Source of the DNA: Rivibacter sp049446155
Lineage (GTDB): Bacteria > Pseudomonadota > Gammaproteobacteria > Burkholderiales > Burkholderiaceae_C
Direction of reading: 5' to 3'
NCBI RefSeq assembly: GCF_049446155.1
Contig: NZ_JBMSEE010000006.1
Span: 248,001 to 312,000 of the forward strand
DNA: 64,000 nt
Part shown: piece after piece, positions 57,227 to 64,000 of the stretch
Numbering within the stretch: the first letter of the stretch is position 1
Layout of the letters: each line of letters starts with the position of its first letter
Program-made: the position numbers and the translations under genes
Notes under the pieces: generated by a model
What the model saw: only the letters and a program-made list of their open reading frames with translations
What the model was told of the DNA's origin: nothing
The model's database searches: none

Positions 57227-57700
57227 GTGAAGATCAAGAGTCAACGCGACTTCGCCGCCGGGCTGATGTTCCTGATCATCGGTATCGCGTTCGCGATCGG
57301 TGCCACGAACTACACCTATGGCGAATCGGCTCGGCCCGGTCCGGGCTACTTTCCGCTGCTGCTGGGCGTGATCATGGCGCTGCTCGGCGCCGTCGTGCTT
57401 TTCAAGGCGCTGACGATCGAAAGCGACGGCGGCGACCCGATCGGCTCCATCGCCTGGAAGCCGCTCTTGCTCATCGTCGGCGCCGTGGCCGTGTTCGGCC
57501 TGCTGCTGCCGCGCCTGGGCATGGTGATCACGATTCCGGTGCTGGTGTTCGTTTCCAGCCTCGCGGGCGACGAGTTCCACTGGCTCGACGCGGTGATCAA
57601 CAGCGTGGTGCTGACCGTGTTCAGCTACCTCGTCTTCGTGCTCGGCCTGGGTCTGACGATCCCGCTGTGGCCCACGATGTTTGCCGCCGCCGGCGCCTGA
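57227..57700 (+). CDS. tctB: Tripartite tricarboxylate transporter small membrane subunit TctB
   Basis: About 157 residues from GTG 57227 (GAGGAG 6 bases upstream). Four predicted transmembrane helices; the first region DFAAGLMFLIIGIAFAIGA and the YTYGESARPGPGYFPLLLG block near residue 30 are the TctB signature. It pairs with TctA encoded 10 bases downstream. TTT carriers import carboxylates with a periplasmic TctC/Bug protein and a cation gradient. No tctC gene is adjacent. Confidence 0.94.
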   Translation: MKIKSQRDFAAGLMFLIIGIAFAIGATNYTYGESARPGPGYFPLLLGVIMALLGAVVLFKALTIESDGGDPIGSIAWKPLLLIVGAVAVFGLLLPRLGMVITIPVLVFVSSLAGDEFHWLDAVINSVVLTVFSYLVFVLGLGLTIPLWPTMFAAAGA

Positions 57701-57710
57701 GGACGATTCG

Positions 57711-59219
57711 ATGGAACTGCTCAACAACCTCGCGCTCGGCTTCCAGACCGCGTTCACCGCGATCAACCTGCTGTACGCGCTGTTCGGCTGCCTGCTGGGC
57801 ACCCTGATCGGCGTGCTGCCGGGGCTTGGCCCCGTCGCCACGATCGCGATGCTGCTGCCGTCGATCTACTCGCTCGACGCGACGCCGGCGCTGATCATGC
57901 TGGCCGGCATCTACTACGGCGCGCAGTACGGCGGCTCCACCACCGCGATCCTGATCAACGTGCCCGGCGAGTCGAGCTCGGTCGTCACCGCGATCGACGG
58001 CTACCAGATGGCCCGCCAGGGCCGCGCCGGCGCGGCGCTCGCCGCGGCCGGCCTGGGCTCGTTCTTCGCCGGTTGCGTGGGCACGCTGATCGTGGCCGGC
58101 TTCGCGCCGCCGCTGACCGAGCTGGCCTTCAAGTTCGGCCCCGCCGAGTATTTCTCGCTGATGGTGCTGGGCCTGATCGGCGCGGTGGTGCTGGCCTCGG
58201 GCTCGCTGATCAAGGCGATCGCGATGATCATCCTCGGCCTGCTGGTCGGCCAGATCAACACCGACGTGATCTCCGGCGTGCCGCGCTACTCGTTCGACAT
58301 CCCCGAGCTGACCGACGGCATCAGCTTCGTCGCGATCGCGATGGGCGTGTTCGGCTTCGGCGAGATCATCGCCAACCTCGGCCGCCCGGCCGAGCACCGC
58401 GAGGTCTTCACCAAGGACGTGAAGGGCCTGTGGCCGACCAAGCAGGACTTCAAGCAGGCCGCGCCGGCCGTGCTGCGCGGCACGGCGCTGGGCTCGATCC
58501 TCGGCGTGCTGCCGGGCGGCGGCGCGCTGCTCGCGGCCTTTGCGGCCTACACGGTCGAGAAGAAGGTTGCCGGTTCGAGCGGGCGCTTCGGCAAGGGCGA
58601 CATCCGCGGCGTCGCCGGCCCCGAGTCGGCCAACAACGCCGGCGCGCAGACCAGCTTCATCCCGATGCTCACGCTGGGCATCCCGCCCAACGCGGTGATG
58701 GCGCTGATGGTCGGCGCGATGACGATCAAGGGCATCCAGCCCGGCCCGCAGGTGATGACCAGCAACCCCGAGCTGTTCTGGGGCCTGATCGCCTCCATGT
58801 GGATCGGCAACCTGATGCTGGTGGTGCTGAACCTGCCGCTGATCGGCATCTGGATCAAGCTGCTGACGGTGCCCTACCGCTTCCTGTTCCCGGCCATTCT
58901 CACGTTCTGCTGCATCGGCCTGTACACGCTGAACAACAACAACTTCGACGTCTACATGGCCGCCGGCATGGGTGTCATCGGCTACATCTTCTACAAGCTG
59001 CACTGCGAGCCCGCGCCGCTGCTGCTGGGCTTCATCCTCGGTCCGATGATGGAGGAGAACCTGCGCCGCGCGCTGCTGCTCAGCCGCGGCGAATGGAGCA
59101 CCTTCGTGACGCGCCCGCTGTCGCTGGGCCTGCTGCTCGCGGCCGCGGCGCTGATCGTCATCGTGATGCTGCCGGCGGTGAAGAGCAAGCGCGAGGAAGC
59201 CTTCCAGGAAGAAGACTGA
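57711..59219 (+). CDS. tctA: Tripartite tricarboxylate transporter large permease TctA
   Basis: A 502-residue permease with about twelve transmembrane helices. Conserved motifs: GVLPGLGPVATIAMLLP near residue 35, YYGAQYGGSTTAILINVPGESSSVVT (parts YGAQYGGSTTAILINVPGE) near 65, ILGVLPGGGALLAAFAAY near 265 and GVAGPESANNAGAQTSFIPML near 300. It forms the membrane channel with TctB. The gene ends at a bidirectional terminator. Substrate unknown; the orphan Bug protein at 44934-45920 is one possible partner. Confidence 0.95.
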   Translation: MELLNNLALGFQTAFTAINLLYALFGCLLGTLIGVLPGLGPVATIAMLLPSIYSLDATPALIMLAGIYYGAQYGGSTTAILINVPGESSSVVTAIDGYQMARQGRAGAALAAAGLGSFFAGCVGTLIVAGFAPPLTELAFKFGPAEYFSLMVLGLIGAVVLASGSLIKAIAMIILGLLVGQINTDVISGVPRYSFDIPELTDGISFVAIAMGVFGFGEIIANLGRPAEHREVFTKDVKGLWPTKQDFKQAAPAVLRGTALGSILGVLPGGGALLAAFAAYTVEKKVAGSSGRFGKGDIRGVAGPESANNAGAQTSFIPMLTLGIPPNAVMALMVGAMTIKGIQPGPQVMTSNPELFWGLIASMWIGNLMLVVLNLPLIGIWIKLLTVPYRFLFPAILTFCCIGLYTLNNNNFDVYMAAGMGVIGYIFYKLHCEPAPLLLGFILGPMMEENLRRALLLSRGEWSTFVTRPLSLGLLLAAAALIVIVMLPAVKSKREEAFQEED

Positions 59220-59244
59220 GGCGCAACGCCCTGGCAATGAAAAG

Positions 59245-59268
59245 GCCGCCCTCGGGCGGCTTTTTTTT
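59245..59268. terminator. Rho-independent terminator of tctBA, probably bidirectional
   Basis: GCCGCC (59245-59250), loop CTCG, GGCGGC (59255-59260), then eight T (59261-59268). On the minus strand four T follow the same stem, serving the convergent chemoreceptor gene ending at 59285. Confidence 0.93.
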
Positions 59269-59284
59269 CGTCGTGGAAGCCCGG

Positions 59285-60820
59285 TCAGACGTGGAAGGCG
59301 GAAACGACCTCGGTCAGCCGGTGCGCCTGCTGGCGCAGGCTCTCGGCCGCCGAGCCGCTTTCCTCGACGAGGGCGGCGTTTTGCTGCGTGCCGTCGTCGA
59401 GCGTGGTCATCGCCTGGTTCACCTGGCCGATGCCCAGGCTCTGCTCCTTGGCCGAGGCGCTGATCTCGGCGATCAGGTCGGTCACGCGCTTGACCTGGCC
59501 GACGATGTCGGTCATCGCCGCGCCCGCGTCGTTGACCAGGCGGGCGCCGCTGGCGACGTTGTCCACCGAGGTCTCGATCAGCGTCTTGATCTCCTTGGCG
59601 GCGCCGGCGCTGCGCTGCGCCAGGTTGCGCACTTCGCCGGCCACCACCGCGAAGCCGCGGCCTTGCTCGCCGGCGCGCGCCGCTTCCACGGCCGCGTTCA
59701 AGGCAAGGATGTTGGTCTGGAACGCGATGCCGTCGATCACGCCGATGATGTCGGCGATCTTGCGGCTCGACTGCGAGATGTCGTCCATCGTCGAGACCAC
59801 GCGGCCGACCACCTCGCCGCCGCGGCCCGCGGCGCTCGCGGCCGATGCGGCAAGCTGGTTGGCCTGGGCGGAGTTGTCGGCCGACTGCTTGACCGCCTCG
59901 GTCATCTGCTGCATCGACGCGGCGGTCTGCTGCAGGCTGCTCGCCTGGCTCTCGGTGCGCGACGAGAGGTCCTTGTTGCCCAGTGCGATCTGCTCGACGG
60001 CGTGGTTCACGCCCGCGACCTCGGCGCGCACGTCGCTGACGATGGCGCGCAGGTTCACGCTGACCTGGCTCAGCGCCTTGGCGAGGCGCTTGAACTCGCC
60101 GTAGGCATCGACGTCGACCTTTTGCGTCAGGTCGCCGGCGGCGATGCGATTCGCCACCGTGACCAGTTCGTCGGCGCGCGCGAGCAGGCGGGCGCGGCTG
60201 AACGCGACCGCCGCCGCGCCGAAGCCCATGCCGGCCAGCACCGTTAGCACCGGGCTCGATGGCAGCAGCATCGCGACCGCGCCGGTCGCGAGGCCCGCCG
60301 CGGCACCGAGCGTCCAGCCGGCCGCGCGCGACAACGTCGCCGTCACTCGTGCCAGGCCCACCGGGCGCAGTTCGCCGCGCAACAGCCGCGTGCGCAGGTT
60401 CTTCTCGGCCGCCTCCTGGCGCATGCGCGCGTAGAGGGCTTCGGCCGCGGCGATCTGCTCGCGCGTGGGCTTGGTGCGCACCGACATGTAGCCGACCGGG
60501 CGGCCGTCCTTGACCACCGGCGTCACGTTCGCGACGACCCAGTAGTGGTCGCCGTTCTTGCGGCGGTTCTTCACCAACGCCGACCAGGGCTGGCCGGCAC
60601 GCAGCGTCTCCCACATGTCGCGAAACGCCTCGGGCGGCATGTCGGGGTGGCGCACGAGGTTGTGCGGCTGGCCGATCAACTCGTCCTTCGCGTAGCCGCT
60701 GACCTCGATGAACGCGGGGTTGCAGTAGGTGATGTAGCTGTCGAGGTCGGTGGTCGACACGAGGGTCACGCCCTCGGGGATCTCGTACTCGCGCTGGGTG
60801 ACCGGGTGGTTGAGTCTCAT
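59285..60820 (-). CDS. Aer-like methyl-accepting chemotaxis protein with PAS domain
   Basis: About 511 residues from ATG 60820 (GGAGGAG upstream). An N-terminal PAS domain (~10-115; TDLDSYITYCNPAFIEVSGYAKDELIGQPHNLVRHPDMP, parts NPAFIEVSGYAKDELIGQ and HNLVRHPDMP) resembles that of Aer and could bind FAD for redox sensing. Two adjacent membrane helices (~165-205), a HAMP-like segment and the cytoplasmic signalling hairpin with IAFQTNILALNAAVEAARAG follow. It should signal to CheA/CheW encoded elsewhere for energy taxis. A FliA-like promoter lies upstream. Confidence 0.93.
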   Translation of the reverse strand: MRLNHPVTQREYEIPEGVTLVSTTDLDSYITYCNPAFIEVSGYAKDELIGQPHNLVRHPDMPPEAFRDMWETLRAGQPWSALVKNRRKNGDHYWVVANVTPVVKDGRPVGYMSVRTKPTREQIAAAEALYARMRQEAAEKNLRTRLLRGELRPVGLARVTATLSRAAGWTLGAAAGLATGAVAMLLPSSPVLTVLAGMGFGAAAVAFSRARLLARADELVTVANRIAAGDLTQKVDVDAYGEFKRLAKALSQVSVNLRAIVSDVRAEVAGVNHAVEQIALGNKDLSSRTESQASSLQQTAASMQQMTEAVKQSADNSAQANQLAASAASAAGRGGEVVGRVVSTMDDISQSSRKIADIIGVIDGIAFQTNILALNAAVEAARAGEQGRGFAVVAGEVRNLAQRSAGAAKEIKTLIETSVDNVASGARLVNDAGAAMTDIVGQVKRVTDLIAEISASAKEQSLGIGQVNQAMTTLDDGTQQNAALVEESGSAAESLRQQAHRLTEVVSAFHV

Positions 60821-60928
60821 GGTCTCCTCCATGTCGTGCGAGACCCCGATGGCCGTGACGCTTCGCGACTGGGCAAGCATGCCTTCGCGGGTGGCCGGTG
60901 CTCCCTGGGCGGGGTCCTCGTCCGGGCA

Positions 60929-60955
60929 ATATCGGCCGGTCGGGGCGCCCCTGAA
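60929..60955 (-). promoter_or_regulatory. Possible sigma-28 (FliA) promoter of the chemoreceptor gene
   Basis: On the minus strand TTCA (60955-60952), 15 bases, then GCCGATAT (60936-60929). The second box matches the FliA -10 element GCCGATAA at 7 of 8; the -35 (TAAA expected) is weak. It would start a ~100-base leader. Confidence 0.4.
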
Positions 60956-61060
60956 GCCGCGAAAAGCACCGCAGAATCGGCCAGACGCCGATGTCGAGCG
61001 GCCGTCCTCCAGATAATCCAATCGATCACCTTCGGCCCATTGCTTCGGCCCATAGACGCG

Positions 61061-62341
61061 ATGCTCACCCCGCACCCGCTGCGCGAGGCGCTGCACAACG
61101 AGGTCCACGCCCGTCCGCCCGAGCGGCTCGCGGCGCCGCTGGCGCTCAGCCACCTGGCGGTGCTCACGCCCAATGGCGAGGGCGTTGCGGCGCGCGAGCA
61201 CCTGAACGCGCTGCTGCGCTCGCGTCATCTGCCGCTGCCGGCCGAGGACGCGAGCCATGTGAGCCTGGAACTCGGCGGCGGCCTGCACCTGCGCTGGGAG
61301 CGCCACACCGAGTTCCAGACCTTCACGTTCTGGCGCGCCGAGCGCGAGGCGCCCAGCTTCGACGCGATGCCCTCGACGCTGCTGCCGCAGGACTGGCTGG
61401 CGCGCACGCCGGGCCAGTGGCTGGTGGGCCTGCACCTCGCGGTGCTGCCGCAGTTCGACCTGCACGGCGCCCAGCTGGTGCGCGACGCGCTCGACGACGA
61501 CAGCCTCGTCGCCTCGACCGTGATGGACGCGCAAGGCGAGGTCGCCACCGACTTTCGCCTGCATGCCGACGGCTACGCCCGCTGCGTGCTGCGCGTGGGC
61601 CAGATGTCCGCGCGCCGGCTCGGCCGCGCGGTGCAGCGCGTGGTCGAGATCGAGACCTACCGGATGATGGCCTTGCTGGGCCTGCCGGCCGCGCGCGCGG
61701 TGGGGCAGACGCTGGCCGACGCCGAGGCCGAGCTCGCGCGCATCGCCGGTGCGATCCGAGACGCGCGCAACGACGAGGAACCCGAGCTGCTGCGCCAGCT
61801 CACCGCGCTGGCCGGCCGCGTCGAGGGCCTCTATGCGGCCACGCACGCGCGCTTCTCGGCGAGCACCGCCTATTTCGAGCTGGTGCAGCGGCGCATCGAC
61901 GAGCTGCGCGAAACCCCGCTGCCGGGGCTGCAGACCATCCGCGAGTTCATGGACCGTCGCCTCGCGCCGGCGATGCAGACCTGCTTGTGGGCGCAGCGTC
62001 GCCAGCAGGCGCTGTCGGAGCGCATCTCGCGCACCAGCAACCTGCTGCGCACGCGCGTCGAGATCGCGCAACAGCAGGGCAGCCAGGCCCTGCTCGACGC
62101 GATGAACCGGCGCCAGAAGGTGCAGCTGCTGCTGCAAAGCGCGGTCGAAGGCCTCTCGGTCGCGGCGATCACCTATTACGGCGCGGGCCTCGTCGGCTAC
62201 CTCGCCAAGGGCGCGCAAAAGCTCGGCCTGGCCGTCGCGCCCGAGGTGCTGGTGGCCGGCGCGATCCCGCTCATCGCGCTGGCCACCTGGCTGGTGGTTC
62301 GCAGGCTGCATCGCGCGGCCCATGCCGCGGTGGAGGGCTGA
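61061..62341 (+). CDS. DUF3422-family membrane protein
   Basis: A 426-residue protein. The N-terminus LREALHNEVHARPPERL is the family signature, followed by a mixed domain with HTEFQTFTFWR near residue 88, a helical coiled region (~200-355) and two C-terminal transmembrane helices (~365-385 and ~395-415). Similar proteins are widespread in proteobacteria with unknown function. Its last base is shared with the start of the next gene, a gamma-glutamyltransferase-type protein, so the two may be co-expressed. Confidence 0.9.
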   Translation: MLTPHPLREALHNEVHARPPERLAAPLALSHLAVLTPNGEGVAAREHLNALLRSRHLPLPAEDASHVSLELGGGLHLRWERHTEFQTFTFWRAEREAPSFDAMPSTLLPQDWLARTPGQWLVGLHLAVLPQFDLHGAQLVRDALDDDSLVASTVMDAQGEVATDFRLHADGYARCVLRVGQMSARRLGRAVQRVVEIETYRMMALLGLPAARAVGQTLADAEAELARIAGAIRDARNDEEPELLRQLTALAGRVEGLYAATHARFSASTAYFELVQRRIDELRETPLPGLQTIREFMDRRLAPAMQTCLWAQRRQQALSERISRTSNLLRTRVEIAQQQGSQALLDAMNRRQKVQLLLQSAVEGLSVAAITYYGAGLVGYLAKGAQKLGLAVAPEVLVAGAIPLIALATWLVVRRLHRAAHAAVEG

Positions 62342-63987
62342 TGGACACCCTGGCTTTCGATTTCGACGCCCGCCGCGGCTACTCCTCGCAACGCCTGCCG
62401 GTGTTCGCGCGCAACGTGGTGGCCACCTCGCATCCGCTGGCGGCACAGGCCGGCCTGCGCATGCTGCTGGCCGGCGGCAATGCGGTCGACGCGGCGATCG
62501 CCGCGGCCGCCGCGCTGACGGTGCTCGAGCCGGTCAGCAACGGCCTGGGCTCCGACGCCTTCTGCCTGCTGCACGACGGCACGCGGCTGCACGCGCTCAA
62601 CGCCTCGGGCCGTGCGCCGGCGGCGTGGACGCGCGAGCGCTTTGTCGCGAAGTACGGCGCCGATGCGCGCACGCCTCCGCGCCGCGGCGTCGACAGCGTC
62701 ACCGTGCCCGGCGCGGTGAGCGCCTGGGTGGCCTTGAGCGAGCGCTTCGGCAAGCTGCCCTTCGCCGACCTGCTGCAGCCGGCCATCGCCTATGCGCGCG
62801 ACGGCGCGGTCGTGCCGCCGGTGGTCGCGGCCAAGTGGGCGGCGGCAGTGCCGCAGCTGCGCGACCAGCCGGGCTTCGCGCAGGCCTTCATGGTCAACGG
62901 CACGCGCGCGCCGCGCGCCGGCGAGCTGTGGCGTTTTCCCGCCGCGGCGCGCGCGCTGGAGGCGATCGCGCTCACGCGCGGCGAGGCCTTCTACCGCGGC
63001 GAGATCGCGCGGGCCATCGCGGCGCACCTGCAGGCGCACGGTGGCGCGATGAGCGAGGCCGATCTCGCCGCGCACCGCTGCGACTGGGTCGAGCCGGTCT
63101 CGCTGGCCGCCTATGGCAAGCGCCTGCACGAACTGCCGCCCAACGGCCAGGGCCTGGCGACGCTGATCGCGCTGGGCATCTCGCAGCGCTTCGACCTGGC
63201 GTCGATGCCGAGCGACGCACCCGAGACCCTGCACCTGCAGATCGAGGCGATGAAGCTCGCCTTCGCCGACGCCTACCGCTACATCGCCGATCCTGCCGCG
63301 ATGCGCGTCACGCCCGCCGACCTGCTGGCCGGCGCCTACCTCGACGCGCGCGCGGCCCTGATCGACCCGAAGCGCGCGCAGGCCTTCGAGGCCGGCGCAC
63401 CCGGCGACCTGCATCGCCGCGGCGGCACCGTCTACCTCACCGCCGCCGATGCCAGCGGCCTGATGGTGAGCTTCATCCAGAGCAACTACCAGGGCTTCGG
63501 CTCGGGTGTCGTCGAGCCGGCGTTCGGCATCTCGCTGCAAAACCGCGGCCACGGCTTCTCGCTCGATCCCGCGAGCGAGAACCTCGTCGCGCCGGGCAAG
63601 CGGCCGTTCCACACCATCATTCCGGCCTTCCTGACCGACGGCGACGGCGCCGCGCGCATGAGCTTCGGCGTGATGGGCGCCAACATGCAGCCGCAAGGCC
63701 AGCTGCAGGCCGTGCTGCGGATGCTCGCCTACGGCCAGCATCCGCAGATGGCCTGCGACGCGCCGCGCTGGCGCTTCAACGAGGGCCTGGACCTCAACGT
63801 CGAGGCCGGCATGCCCGAGGCCACGGTGAAGGGCCTGCTCGCACGCGGCCACCAGCTCTCGGTGATCGACGATCCGTACCAGGACTTCGGCGCCGGCCAG
63901 TTCATCTGGCGGCTGGGCGACGCGGCCCGCGAAGGCTATGCCGCCGCCAGCGACCCGCGCCGCGACGGCCAGGCGGTGGGTTTTTGA
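62341..63987 (+). CDS. Gamma-glutamyltransferase-family protein
   Basis: About 548 residues, starting at the ATG that overlaps the DUF3422 stop by one base. GGT-family features: NVVATSHPLAAQAGLRMLLAGGNAVDAAIAAA (parts SHPLAAQAGLRMLLAGGNA), NGLGSDAF, VDSVTVPGAVSAW, the autoprocessing Thr in RGGTVYLTAADASGL near residue 363, and LVAPGKRPFHTIIP near 420. The usual D-x-T-TH-x-S site reads RRGGTVYLTAAD, so the first two positions differ; this fits the GGT-like hydrolase/acylase branch. No signal peptide is visible, so it is probably cytoplasmic. The downstream gene is beyond the window. Confidence 0.88.
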   Translation: MDTLAFDFDARRGYSSQRLPVFARNVVATSHPLAAQAGLRMLLAGGNAVDAAIAAAAALTVLEPVSNGLGSDAFCLLHDGTRLHALNASGRAPAAWTRERFVAKYGADARTPPRRGVDSVTVPGAVSAWVALSERFGKLPFADLLQPAIAYARDGAVVPPVVAAKWAAAVPQLRDQPGFAQAFMVNGTRAPRAGELWRFPAAARALEAIALTRGEAFYRGEIARAIAAHLQAHGGAMSEADLAAHRCDWVEPVSLAAYGKRLHELPPNGQGLATLIALGISQRFDLASMPSDAPETLHLQIEAMKLAFADAYRYIADPAAMRVTPADLLAGAYLDARAALIDPKRAQAFEAGAPGDLHRRGGTVYLTAADASGLMVSFIQSNYQGFGSGVVEPAFGISLQNRGHGFSLDPASENLVAPGKRPFHTIIPAFLTDGDGAARMSFGVMGANMQPQGQLQAVLRMLAYGQHPQMACDAPRWRFNEGLDLNVEAGMPEATVKGLLARGHQLSVIDDPYQDFGAGQFIWRLGDAAREGYAAASDPRRDGQAVGF

Positions 63988-64000
63988 GCGCGCAGGACCA

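Overview
The window is a GC-rich chromosomal segment from a Gram-negative heterotroph, most likely a betaproteobacterium of the order Burkholderiales (Rubrivivax/Leptothrix/Ideonella-like). The reasons are the high-GC codon use, a Bug-type tricarboxylate-binding protein and TctBA permease, a single LolC/E-type protein with LolD, a Burkholderiales-style porin, a DUF3422 protein and many Tat or Sec exported proteins. The genus call is inference. Gene density is about 90 percent. I see no rRNA, tRNA, CRISPR array, insertion sequence, integrase or phage gene. No stretch longer than about 260 bases lacks a gene; the longer gaps (5498-5748, 9790-9934, 15004-15224, 22547-22759, 31651-31867, 39172-39409, 49979-50209, 60821-61060) are promoter regions or carry the sites listed.

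Layout. 1-3002: the 3' part of a membrane-anchored TPR protein followed by three tandem copies of an unrecognised ~110-residue protein; the third is a lipoprotein version broken by a one-base frameshift. 3023-12975: a winged-helix/ATPase/TPR regulator, a 2-oxoglutarate oxygenase, an acyl-CoA synthetase, a secreted protein with three C-x10-C repeats, the ahpC-ahpF peroxidase pair with a structured spacer, and a heme-oxygenase-like diiron candidate. 13014-31650: a mixture of housekeeping and metabolic genes: a thiamine-diphosphate E1 pair, YbaK, plsY, RidA, a membrane glutaredoxin, a GDSL lipoprotein, a PHP/DMT/Sua5 run, a QseBC-like two-component pair, recJ with an RpfE-like gene, lolCD and a chloroperoxidase-like hydrolase.

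31868-43624 holds two paralogous YtcJ-type amidohydrolases, each ending in an identically spaced Cys/His tail. One is cytoplasmic (with a YcaC-like hydrolase and a XapX protein). The other is Tat-exported and overlaps a diheme cytochrome c gene. Between them lies a response regulator / propeller sensor kinase / response regulator operon and an MFS exporter with a 28-bp perfect palindrome in front of it. A 14-base element is shared, in the same orientation, upstream of both amidohydrolase units.

43739-51226 is the most coherent metabolic unit: a LacI-family regulator diverges from an operon for an intradiol dioxygenase, an SDR, a beta-keto acid cleavage enzyme (BKACE), an MDR-family oxidoreductase, a cupin lacking the usual histidines, a Bug periplasmic binding protein and a porin. 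Two near-identical 16-bp operators (TGGCRA-ACGA-TTGCCA) flank the divergent region, one directly after the -10 box of a good sigma-70 promoter. I propose uptake and degradation of a catecholic or hydroxyquinol-like compound, with the BKACE possibly replacing the usual CoA-transferase and thiolase steps.

51246-63987: a TPR-GGDEF diguanylate cyclase, TatD, a hypoxanthine-DNA-glycosylase-like protein, a spermidine-synthase-like protein, an orphan GspE/PilB ATPase, tctBA without a binding-protein gene, an Aer-like chemoreceptor with a possible FliA promoter, a DUF3422 membrane protein and a gamma-glutamyltransferase-family protein.
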